Of a DNA stretch of 46,270 bases, positions 24,551 to 32,549 are shown piece after piece. A program made the position numbers and the translations under genes. Origin of the DNA: Marinitoga sp. 1197 (GTDB lineage Bacteria; Thermotogota; Thermotogae; Petrotogales; Petrotogaceae); the NCBI RefSeq assembly GCF_001021165.1, contig NZ_AZAY01000024.1:1-46270 (forward strand). Direction: 5' to 3'. Position 1 is the first letter of the stretch; every line of letters begins with the position of its first letter. The notes under the pieces are model-generated. The model was not told the DNA's origin. It did not search any database and saw nothing but the letters and a program-made list of their open reading frames with translations.

Positions 24551-25612
24551 TTACCATCTGAAATCAGACATTTTATAATAACCAGAATCGATTAAAATCT
24601 CTTTTACATTATCTTTTGTAACAACTTGAATTTCTGATTGAATTGCAGGAACCATTTTTGCTCCATTGTCGTATGATTGAGGAGTAATTAACTCCACACC
24701 TTTCAAAAGGAATTGAGCTAAGTTAATAGCATCTTTAACAAGAATTCTAACATCTTTAAATACAGTCATTGATTGCTTTCCGTTAATAATATATTGAATT
24801 GATGCTTTTTCTGCATCCTGACCGGTTACATAATATTTTTTTACAGCTCTATCTTGTCTAAATGCATCAGCAATTGCTCTTGCAGTACCATCATTTGGAG
24901 CTAATATAAATACTGTACCTTTATCTGTTTTTTTAGCTCTTGTTAAATTATCTTCAGCTTTTCTTCTTGCAACAGTAAAACTCCAATCAGTTGTTACCTG
25001 AGCAATAATTTTTGCCATTTCTTCACGTGTTAATTCTTTTTTATTTTGTAATTTAACAGCTTCAGAAGAATTTATAATTCTAAATGTTCCGTCAGCAATT
25101 TTCGGTTGTAAAATTTCCCAGGCACCTTGGAAGAATAAAAATGCGTTGTTATCAGATAATGCACCAGCATATAAATATAATGGATTATTTTTACCAGTAG
25201 CATGCTCAACTAAAAATCTTCCCTGCGCTCTACCAACTTCAACACTATCAAAAGTTACAAAATAATCAACAGCTTTTGTTTGTAATATTAATCTATCATA
25301 TGAAATTACCTGTACCCCAGATTTTTTTGCCATTTCTACAGTTCCAGCTGCTGCAATAGCATCTTGAGGACATATAATAAGTACTTTTATACCTTTTGAC
25401 AATAAAGCCTCAACATTTTGTCTTTCTCTTGCTGGTGAGCCTTGACTAAATAAAACTTCAACGGAATAGTTTGTATCTTTTAAAGCTTCTCTAAATCTTG
25501 TTTCATCTTGAACCCACCTTGGTTCATCTTTTGTTGGAAGAACAATACCTACGTCAACAGCATAAATGGTAATAGCCAAAACAACTAAAATACCTAATAA
25601 AAACTTTTTCAT
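24551..25612 (-). CDS. chvE: Periplasmic monosaccharide-binding protein, ChvE/XylF type
   Basis: 353 residues with a signal peptide (MKKFLLGILVVLAITIYAV). Type I periplasmic binding fold of the CUT2 systems: DVGIVLPTKDEPRWVQDE at the mature start, VISYDRLILQ (about 101-110), YFVTFDSVEVGRAQG (about 117-131), LSDNNAFLFFQGAWE (about 151-165), YVTGQDAEKASIQ, QSMTVFKDVRIL and a C-terminal SGYYK. These resemble Agrobacterium ChvE and E. coli XylF; the pattern with a downstream MmsAB pair favours a broad-range aldose binder. Ribosome site GGAGGT. Its upstream region is shared with a divergent sensor kinase operon, holds three operator copies and a sigma54-like promoter, so it is probably induced by that system. 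Confidence 0.88.
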   Translation of the reverse strand: MKKFLLGILVVLAITIYAVDVGIVLPTKDEPRWVQDETRFREALKDTNYSVEVLFSQGSPARERQNVEALLSKGIKVLIICPQDAIAAAGTVEMAKKSGVQVISYDRLILQTKAVDYFVTFDSVEVGRAQGRFLVEHATGKNNPLYLYAGALSDNNAFLFFQGAWEILQPKIADGTFRIINSSEAVKLQNKKELTREEMAKIIAQVTTDWSFTVARRKAEDNLTRAKKTDKGTVFILAPNDGTARAIADAFRQDRAVKKYYVTGQDAEKASIQYIINGKQSMTVFKDVRILVKDAINLAQFLLKGVELITPQSYDNGAKMVPAIQSEIQVVTKDNVKEILIDSGYYKMSDFRW

Positions 25613-25677
25613 CTACTACACCTCCACCTTGAAATATTTGGATTATTATAAAGGATATTCTATCCAAAATAAATATT

Positions 25678-25693
25678 AGCAACACCGTGCCAA
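25678..25693 (-). promoter_or_regulatory. Sigma54-like promoter upstream of chvE
   Basis: The minus strand reads TTGGCACGGTGTTGCT: the -24 TGGCACG and -12 TTGCT of the RpoN consensus. The GG and GC pairs are separated by 9 bases where 10 is standard. The position (a start about 55 nt before the ATG) and the NtrC-type regulator next door support it; the short spacer argues against it. Confidence 0.45.
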
Positions 25694-25783
25694 TTTATAG
25701 AAAATTTAATATTAATTTAAGAAAATTAAAGATTTTTAATTATCACAGATTTTAAATATGAGTAACCATATCTTATAGTTTTA

Positions 25784-25857
25784 TGCAAAAATTGCACAAA
25801 TATTTTTTTGATTATATAATTGATATGCAAAATTTGCATATAGTATGCAAAAATTGG
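25784..25857. promoter_or_regulatory. Three operator copies TGCAA-N3-TTGCA
   Basis: TGCAAAAATTGCA (25784-25796), TGCAAAATTTGCA (25826-25838) and a partial copy TGCAAAAATTGG (25846-25857). Each is preceded by TA or TTA and the second is extended to TATGCAAA-A-TTTGCATA. Centres are about 42 and 20 bp apart, near whole helical turns. Site 1 overlaps the -35 of the kinase promoter and site 2 its start. All lie about 90-180 bp upstream of the sigma54-like chvE promoter, where enhancer sites of NtrC-type regulators sit. Confidence 0.65.
25792..25820 (+). promoter_or_regulatory. Sigma70 promoter of the kinase-regulator operon
   Basis: TTGCAC (25792-25797), 17-bp spacer, TATAAT (25815-25820), start near 25827. 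The flanking operators suggest the regulator limits its own synthesis. Confidence 0.65.
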
Positions 25858-25867
25858 TGGTGGAATA

Positions 25868-27841
25868 ATGACTTTAAAAAGAAGATTCGTTTTAATCATA
25901 TTAATTTTTGCTATTTTTCCTATAATTACTACGATTTTTAATAAAATTTATATTACGAAAAATCTTTTTAATGAACTTTCCGAATATACAAAGACAACCA
26001 TTGATGATTTTGGTTTTGAGATGGTTAATAAAATATATCCAACAACTATAAATAGTTTTTATGATCAGCAAAAAATGTTAAAAAATTTTTCTAAAAATAT
26101 CTTAGAAAATCAAAGAATAATAGATTATGCAAAATACGGATTGTTAAACACTTTAAAAATATATATAAATGAATTATTAAATTCTTCAGATATTGATGGT
26201 GTTAGAATCGTTGTAGATGGTGATAAAACTATTGATATTGGTGATTTTGCTAAAATAAAGGATATTGAAGAAGGTTTTTTTGAAGATGATAATTCTATTT
26301 ATATGATTGCAAAATATTCAAAAAATAATGTTTCAGTTTTCTCATCAAAAAGAATTGATAGATATTTTTTAGATTCTTTAAATTATTCTTCAATATCAAT
26401 TATCTCAATAATTGGAAAAAAACATAAACTATTTCAAAAACAATCATTTTATAAAGAATTTGAAATAAAAGATAGATTTGTTATTTCTGGAAATTATAAA
26501 TATCCATCAAAAATTTATTATCTTTCTAAAGATTTAATATTAGTTTTGTCTTTTGATATATCGCAATTAAATGCTATTCAAAATAAAATTAAAGATATTT
26601 TCTTTGAAAATATATCATTAAATTTAAATACTGCTTTAATAATATGGATAATATTATCTCCATTACTAATATATTTTGCTCTATTTTATTTTGGGAAAGA
26701 TATTGGAACTTTAGAACAATCTATAAGGGCTATTTCTAAAATAGCTAAAGGTAATTTTGATACAAAAATTAAGTTAGAGAATAAAAATAATAGATATAAA
26801 GAATTAGTAGAATCGATAAATATTTTGTCAGAAAATTTGATTAACATGAAGAAAGAAATAGAAAATAATATAAAAAATTTAGAAAAAGAAAAAAATACAT
26901 TGAAATATTTAGTAGAGAACTTATATGAAGGGATAATATTTTTTGATATAGATGGTAGTATTAAAATCAAAAATTCTCTTGGAGAAGAGATTTTGAAAGA
27001 AATTGGTGATCAGGAAATAAAAGAGTCAAATAATAGAATATATTCATTAGAGATGAAAGGAGAACAAAAATTAATAGAAATAACAAGGCAATATTTAAAT
27101 AATGGGTCATTTTTAGTATTAATAAGGGATATATCGTTAGAAAAAGAAATGAATAATTTATATTCTTTAAATGAAAAATTAATAGAAAAAGAAAAATTTG
27201 GGAGAATTGCTGCTCATGAAATAAGAAATCCGTTGAATTCAATGTATCTTAATTTGCAATATTTAAAAATGGAATTTGAAGAAAATAAGAAAATAGAAAA
27301 TATTAGCGATATAATAATTGAACAAATAAAGATTATCGATTCTATAGTTGGAGAACTCTCTTCTAAAGCTATTATTGAGTCAGAAGAAAAATATATAAAT
27401 ATTAATAATGTGATATCTCAAATTTTAAATTTATTGAAATATAAACTTTTAGAGAATTCAATAGAAATAGATTTTAAGAAATCACATGAAAATATTTTGG
27501 TTAAAGCAAATCCACAAAGACTTAATCAATTATTTTATAATATTATTAATAATTCTATAGAGGCTTTGGAGAATAAAAAAGGTGAGAAAAAAATAAATGT
27601 GAATATTGATAAAAATGATGAAAAGATAAAGATTATTATTGAAGATAATGGTGAAGGAATACCAGAAGAATTAAAAAATAATGTTTTCAAAAAACCATTT
27701 ACAACTAAAAAATATGGGAATGGAATAGGTTTATTTATTGTGCATTCTATAGTTAAAGAATTAAATGGAGAAATAAAGTTTGAAAGTTCGAAATCTGGAA
27801 CAAAATTCATTTTAGAATTTAAAAGTGAGGAGATATTATGA
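25868..27841 (+). CDS. Membrane sensor histidine kinase
   Basis: 657 residues. First span at 5-25; an extracytoplasmic domain of about 225 residues (26-252) with no family I recognise; second span about 254-276; HAMP (about 275-325); coiled coil; a PAS-like domain (about 345-425, LYEGIIFFDIDGSIKIKNS); HisKA with phospho-acceptor H450 in RIAAHEIRNPLNS; and HATPase_c with N-box LFYNIINNSIEAL, DNGEGIPEEL, PFTTKKYGNGIGLFIV. This is the architecture of NtrB/AtoS-like kinases that feed sigma54 activators. It overlaps the regulator gene by four bases (ATGA). Input is probably a sugar signal, either direct or through the binding protein encoded two genes downstream; that is inference. Confidence 0.92.
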   Translation: MTLKRRFVLIILIFAIFPIITTIFNKIYITKNLFNELSEYTKTTIDDFGFEMVNKIYPTTINSFYDQQKMLKNFSKNILENQRIIDYAKYGLLNTLKIYINELLNSSDIDGVRIVVDGDKTIDIGDFAKIKDIEEGFFEDDNSIYMIAKYSKNNVSVFSSKRIDRYFLDSLNYSSISIISIIGKKHKLFQKQSFYKEFEIKDRFVISGNYKYPSKIYYLSKDLILVLSFDISQLNAIQNKIKDIFFENISLNLNTALIIWIILSPLLIYFALFYFGKDIGTLEQSIRAISKIAKGNFDTKIKLENKNNRYKELVESINILSENLINMKKEIENNIKNLEKEKNTLKYLVENLYEGIIFFDIDGSIKIKNSLGEEILKEIGDQEIKESNNRIYSLEMKGEQKLIEITRQYLNNGSFLVLIRDISLEKEMNNLYSLNEKLIEKEKFGRIAAHEIRNPLNSMYLNLQYLKMEFEENKKIENISDIIIEQIKIIDSIVGELSSKAIIESEEKYININNVISQILNLLKYKLLENSIEIDFKKSHENILVKANPQRLNQLFYNIINNSIEALENKKGEKKINVNIDKNDEKIKIIIEDNGEGIPEELKNNVFKKPFTTKKYGNGIGLFIVHSIVKELNGEIKFESSKSGTKFILEFKSEEIL

Positions 27842-29190
27842 GAAGTATTTTGATAATAGAAGATGATAAAAATAGTGCTGATATCTTGAAAAGATTTTTA
27901 AAAGAAAAAGGCTATGAGGTTGGATTATGTCATGATTTAAAAAGTTCTAAAAAATATGATTTAAATGATTATGATATTTTATTATTGGATATGATTTTGC
28001 CAGATGGAAAAGGAACAGATTTAATTAAAGAATTTATTCAAGTTAATCCTTTTTTGAAAGTTGTTGTAATGACCGGTTTTGGTGATGTTCAAGATGCTGT
28101 ATATTCAATGAAATCAGGAGCTTTTGATTTTATAAAAAAACCTATAGATTTAAAAAGATTATTCTTTATAATTGAAAAGGCGTATGATGAAATTAAATTA
28201 GAGAAGGAAAATTCAAAATTAAAATATATTGTTCAAGAAAGTATAAAAGGGGATTTTGTTATAGGTCAATCTGAGATAATGAGAAATTTAATAGAAATAG
28301 TAAATAAGGTAATAGAAACAGATGCTAATTTATTAATAACTGGAGAAACAGGTGTAGGAAAAGAAGTTTTTACGAGATATATTCAAAGATTTAGTAAAAG
28401 AAAGAATAAACCCTTTATCATAGTAAATTGTGCAGCAATACCTAAAGATTTAGTTGAATCTGAATTATTTGGTTATGAAAAAGGAGCATTCACCGGTGCT
28501 GAAAAATTTAAACCAGGGAAATTTGAACTTGCAGATCAGGGAACAATATTTCTTGATGAAATTGGAGAACTTCCATTGGAAATTCAAAGTAAGCTTTTAA
28601 GAGTTTTAGAAAATGGAACAATTGAAAGAGTTGGAGGAACCAAAGAAATCAATGTTAATGTTAGAGTAATATCGGCAACTAATAGAAATCTTGAAGAAGA
28701 AGTAAAAAAGGGTAATTTTAGAATGGATTTGTATTATAGATTGAATGTAATAAATATAAATATACCCCCAATAAGAGAAAGGAAAGAAGATATTCCGATT
28801 TTTATAGAATTTTTTAATAAAAGATATTCAAAAAAGTATAATAAAAGGGAGATTAAATTTTCAAAAGATGCTTTTGATATATTAATGAATTATAATTGGC
28901 CAGGAAATATTAGAGAAATTAGAAATTTTGTCGAAAAAATATTTATCATATTTGATACAAATAAAATAATTAAGAAATCTGATATAAGTGTATTTTTTAT
29001 AAATAACAATAAAAAAGAAGATTTTGAATATTCATCAATGACACTTGATGAAATAGAAAAAAAAGTAATTTTAAATACATTAAAAAAATATGAAGGAAAT
29101 AAAACAAAAACAGCTAAAGTATTGGGGATTAGTTTAAGGACATTGCAATATAAGTTAAAAAAATATGAAAAACTGCAGGGGGAAATATAA
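27838..29190 (+). CDS. NtrC-family sigma54-dependent response regulator
   Basis: 450 residues with the full three-domain layout. Receiver (1-120): acidic pair D9 D10, phospho-acceptor D51 in LLLDMILPDG, K100 in FIKKP. AAA+ domain (about 140-375): Walker A GETGVGKE (169-176), the sigma54-contact loop GAFTGA (216-221), Walker B GTIFLDE (235-241), and the sensor region NWPGNIREIRN. Fis-type helix-turn-helix (about 405-445): NKTKTAKVLGISLRTLQYKL. An intact GAFTGA means it should remodel RpoN holoenzyme, so the genome should encode RpoN. Candidate binding sites are the TGCAA-N3-TTGCA repeats at 25784-25857. Start overlaps the kinase stop. Confidence 0.95.
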   Translation: MRSILIIEDDKNSADILKRFLKEKGYEVGLCHDLKSSKKYDLNDYDILLLDMILPDGKGTDLIKEFIQVNPFLKVVVMTGFGDVQDAVYSMKSGAFDFIKKPIDLKRLFFIIEKAYDEIKLEKENSKLKYIVQESIKGDFVIGQSEIMRNLIEIVNKVIETDANLLITGETGVGKEVFTRYIQRFSKRKNKPFIIVNCAAIPKDLVESELFGYEKGAFTGAEKFKPGKFELADQGTIFLDEIGELPLEIQSKLLRVLENGTIERVGGTKEINVNVRVISATNRNLEEEVKKGNFRMDLYYRLNVININIPPIRERKEDIPIFIEFFNKRYSKKYNKREIKFSKDAFDILMNYNWPGNIREIRNFVEKIFIIFDTNKIIKKSDISVFFINNNKKEDFEYSSMTLDEIEKKVILNTLKKYEGNKTKTAKVLGISLRTLQYKLKKYEKLQGEI

Positions 29191-30392
29191 TGAAAAGAAT
29201 CCTTGTTTTTATTCTATTCATAAGTATATATATTTTAATATTTAGCATAAATTTTTTATATATGTATCAGGCGGGATATCAACCTGAGGATTTAACAAAT
29301 TATATATCTCGAGAAGCAACTAATATAGAGGTTACGTTTAAATTTTATGAAGAAATGCATGAAAATTTAAAAATATCAATAAATTCGGCTATACCATTAT
29401 ATGATCTTGTTTTAGTTGACTTGATATGGATACCTGAATTAGCAAGTAATAATATGTTGTATCCTTTAGATGATTTAATAAGCAAAGAATATTATAAAGA
29501 TATTCCTGATTATATATTAGATCAGTTTAAATATAATGGAAAAATATGGGCTATTCCATATCTTGTAAATACACAGCATTTTTTTGTAAATAAAGAAATA
29601 TTGAAAAAAGCTGGTTTTGATAATCCTCCAAAAACTTTAGAAGAGATGGTACATCAAGCAAAAATTATTAAAGAAAAGGGAATTTTAGAATATCCAATAG
29701 TAGATTCCTGGTTAAATAAGGAAGCATTAACATGTGAATTTACATGGATCTTAGGCGCTTTTGGAGGAGACTATTATAAAAATGGAAAACTAAAGATAAA
29801 TACAGTTGAAGCGGTAAAGGCTCTTAATTTTATGAAACATTTGTTAGATGAAAAATTAATTAATCCCATGTCTTTAGAATTTAAAGAAGATGATGTTTTA
29901 AATATATTTTTAAATGGTGATGCAGCTTTTACTACTAATTGGACATATCAATTAAGATATATGGAAGATGAGAGATATTCTAAAATAGTAGAACAAGGGT
30001 CACTGGAGCTAATTCCTGTATCTAATGAAATTTTAAAAAAGAAAGAAACGGTTTCTGTAAGCGGATATCAAGGCCTCGCAATACTTAGAAATACAAAGAA
30101 AATTAAAGAGTCTATTAATGCTATAAGAATACTTACAAAAAAAGAATTTTTTAAAAAATTTAATTATGAAATTCCACCATTTAAAAGCATGTATGATGGG
30201 TATATAAAAGAAAAAGAGTATAATTATAAAAAAATTTTAGAATTAAAAAATGCAGTAAATAGACCTTATCTAATAGAATATAATAAATTTTCTGAGATTT
30301 TAAGAAGATATATTTTAATGGTATTAAAGGGATTATTAAGCCCAGAAGAAGCATTAAATAAAGCACAAAAAGAAATGTCTAATCTAAAATGA
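29190..30392 (+). CDS. Solute-binding protein encoded with the two-component system
   Basis: 400 residues. A signal peptide or anchor (about residues 1-25) precedes a family-1 solute-binding fold: ISINSAIPLYDLVLVDLIW (about 61-79), WAIPYLVNTQHFFVNKEIL, KAGFDNPPKTLEEMVHQA, and the C-terminal LLSPEEALNKAQKEM. No lipobox seen. There is no permease beside it. The start overlaps the regulator stop in TAATG, so it is translated as part of the signalling operon. That favours a role as a ligand-sensing partner of the kinase over a transport component. It is more diverged from ABC binding proteins than the other three here. A convergent terminator follows at 30451. Confidence 0.85.
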   Translation: MKRILVFILFISIYILIFSINFLYMYQAGYQPEDLTNYISREATNIEVTFKFYEEMHENLKISINSAIPLYDLVLVDLIWIPELASNNMLYPLDDLISKEYYKDIPDYILDQFKYNGKIWAIPYLVNTQHFFVNKEILKKAGFDNPPKTLEEMVHQAKIIKEKGILEYPIVDSWLNKEALTCEFTWILGAFGGDYYKNGKLKINTVEAVKALNFMKHLLDEKLINPMSLEFKEDDVLNIFLNGDAAFTTNWTYQLRYMEDERYSKIVEQGSLELIPVSNEILKKKETVSVSGYQGLAILRNTKKIKESINAIRILTKKEFFKKFNYEIPPFKSMYDGYIKEKEYNYKKILELKNAVNRPYLIEYNKFSEILRRYILMVLKGLLSPEEALNKAQKEMSNLK

Positions 30393-30450
30393 GAATAGGG
30401 ATTTTTTTTTAACGATAGTATATTTAATATTCAAATTTACCAAAGAAACA

Positions 30451-30481
30451 AAAAGCGGAGAATAATAATTTCTCCGCTTTT
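30451..30481. terminator. Bidirectional intrinsic terminator
   Basis: AAAAGCGGAGA (30451-30461) and TCTCCGCTTTT (30471-30481), with T-runs on both strands. Lies between the convergent signalling operon and the nag operon. Confidence 0.88.
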
Positions 30482-30501
30482 TTGTGTATATAATAATTTG
30501 T

Positions 30502-31590
30502 CTAAATTTTTCTATATACAATATCTCCATTAAATATAGTTTTTATAACATTTAAATTTTTATCCATAATAACAAAATTTGCGATATATCCTTCTTTTAT
30601 TCTTCCTTCATTTTTTATATTTAAATTTTGTAATGCATTATAGGATGAAACTTTAGATAATTCTTTTAAAGAACAATTGGTTATAGAATAAAAATTTCTA
30701 ACCCCTTCATCAAAGGTTAAGGTGCTGCCAGCAATAGTTCCATTGTCTAAAGTAGCTCTTTTGTTTTTTACAGTAACTTTTAATTCGCCTAAAGAATAAA
30801 TGCCATCTTTTAAGTTTGTAGCTGAAATAGAGTCAGTTATTAAGATAATATCATCTATATTTTTTATTTTATAAATCAATTTTATAAATTCTTCAGATAT
30901 ATGTATATTATCAACGATTAATTCTATTTTGAAATTCTCAAGCAGCCCAGCACCGACTCCTCCAATTTCTCTATGGTGAAGAGCTTTTAAAGCATTAGGA
31001 AAATGCGTTATTCTATTTATTCCATGTAATATAGCTTTTTTAAATGTAATATAATCAGCGTTTGAATGTCCAAGAGATATTATAATAGATTTGTTTTTTA
31101 AATAATCAGCTATAACAAAGAAATTTTTAGATTCTGGTGCCATTGTTATTAGTTTTACTTTCTCATTAATTATATTATCAATAATGTCTATTTCAGGTAA
31201 ATGAATGAATTTTTCATTTTGAGCGCCTTTTTTTGTTTTATTTATAAAAGGTCCTTCTAAATGAATACCAGCTGCAGATAATACAGGTGAAAATTTATTT
31301 GTTATCCTTTTAAGTGTTTCTATTGATGCAGATACGGTTGTTGGAAAAAATTTTGTTATACCATGAGAAAAGTTGAGTTCAGCCCAACTTCTTATATCAG
31401 AAATGGATGAATTCATTGTATCAATACCCTTATAGCCATGTGTATGTGTGTCAACAAAACCAGGCATTAGAATATATTCATATTCTTTTTTCTCTTTTAA
31501 AATTTTCTTAATTTTATTATCAGATAGTATTATTTTACCAGTATATTCACCGTCAATAGGATCAACGATTAATATATTATCGATAATCAT
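30502..31590 (-). CDS. nagA: N-acetylglucosamine-6-phosphate deacetylase
   Basis: 362 residues of the amidohydrolase superfamily. It deacetylates GlcNAc-6-P to GlcN-6-P and acetate in the cytoplasm. Motifs in order: PGFVDTHTHG (H49, H51), GIHLEGPF (metal ligand E112), LGHSNADY, THFPNALKALHHREIGGVGAGL in two parts (about 205-226), LITDSISATNLKDG (catalytic Asp), and DGTIAGSTLTFDEGV. Length is close to the usual 370-390. It is the last gene of the amino-sugar operon and follows NagB-II by 29 bases. Its product is the substrate of the upstream deaminase gene's enzyme. Confidence 0.95.
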   Translation of the reverse strand: MIIDNILIVDPIDGEYTGKIILSDNKIKKILKEKKEYEYILMPGFVDTHTHGYKGIDTMNSSISDIRSWAELNFSHGITKFFPTTVSASIETLKRITNKFSPVLSAAGIHLEGPFINKTKKGAQNEKFIHLPEIDIIDNIINEKVKLITMAPESKNFFVIADYLKNKSIIISLGHSNADYITFKKAILHGINRITHFPNALKALHHREIGGVGAGLLENFKIELIVDNIHISEEFIKLIYKIKNIDDIILITDSISATNLKDGIYSLGELKVTVKNKRATLDNGTIAGSTLTFDEGVRNFYSITNCSLKELSKVSSYNALQNLNIKNEGRIKEGYIANFVIMDKNLNVIKTIFNGDIVYRKI

Positions 31591-31619
31591 ATTCTAACCT
31601 CACAATTAAATATAACAGA

Positions 31620-32549
31620 TTAATCCAAAATTACAGATTTACTTAAATTTTTCGGTTTATCAGGATTGAGATTTTCAATTATAGCTTTTTTATATCCAAG
31701 ATACTGTGGAAAAATCATTTTTAAAGGACTTTCAAATCCTGAGTCATAATCTATATTTATATCGCCGTTTTTACCTATGAATATAACCTTTGCACCTAAG
31801 AGTTTAAGTTCTTCAGCAAGTATTTTTTCTTCTCTTGTATCTTTTGAATTTATTATTACAAGAGTGCTATCTGTTAAAGTGGATTTTGGTCCATGTCTGT
31901 ATTCAAGTGGCTCATGAAATTCTACATTTTGAATGGCCATTTCCTGTATTTTTAACGCACCTTCTTTTGAAATTCCGTATTGTTCATCAAATCCAAGAAA
32001 GATAAAATGATTGAAATCTTTTAAATTTAAAGAGTCTATTAAAGTTTTAGAATTGTTAAGAACATTAAAACTTTTTTCTGATAAATTATTGTGTTGAATA
32101 CCATTTAATAGGAAATTTAAAATAAATATAAAAGATCCAGTCATAACTACACTTTCTTCATTTGCAAAATCAAATATAAATGACTCATCACATATTTTTG
32201 TTAATGAAGAGTTTGGGGTGCATGTAATACCAATAGTTTTAATATTATTTTTCTTGAAAATTTGTACAGCTTTTACTGTTTCAGTTGACTCACCAGTTCT
32301 TGATATGAATATTGATATATCAGCACTTGGAACTTTATTAAAAACAATTGCTTCACCTCCAGATATAGTCGAAGAACAATATCCATGGGTGTTTAAAATT
32401 TTTGAAGTTATAAAACCAAGATTATAAGAAGAACCGCATCCTACAAAAACGTATTTTTTACTTTTTGTAAATGAAAAATTAAAATTATCAGCTTTTTCTA
32501 ATAATTCTGGTATTCTTTCTATTTCCCTTATAGTATATTTACCAATCAT
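31620..32549 (-). CDS. nagB2: SIS-family glucosamine-6-phosphate deaminase (NagB-II)
   Basis: 309 residues from ATG 32549, which overlaps the permease stop in ATGA and has AAAGG beside it; the longer frame lies inside the permease gene. Two SIS domains: FVGCGSSYNLGFITSKIL (about 35-52), SIFISRTGESTETVKAV (about 81-97), FLGFDEQYGISKEGALKIQEMA (about 175-196) and FHEPLEYRHGPKS (about 201-213), the last typical of GlmS/NagB-II enzymes. It converts GlcN-6-P to fructose-6-P and ammonia. T. maritima TM0813, an enzyme of this family, sits in the same operon position as I recall. Alternative: a ketose-amine isomerase such as AgaS-like proteins. Confidence 0.85.
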   Translation of the reverse strand: MIGKYTIREIERIPELLEKADNFNFSFTKSKKYVFVGCGSSYNLGFITSKILNTHGYCSSTISGGEAIVFNKVPSADISIFISRTGESTETVKAVQIFKKNNIKTIGITCTPNSSLTKICDESFIFDFANEESVVMTGSFIFILNFLLNGIQHNNLSEKSFNVLNNSKTLIDSLNLKDFNHFIFLGFDEQYGISKEGALKIQEMAIQNVEFHEPLEYRHGPKSTLTDSTLVIINSKDTREEKILAEELKLLGAKVIFIGKNGDINIDYDSGFESPLKMIFPQYLGYKKAIIENLNPDKPKNLSKSVILD

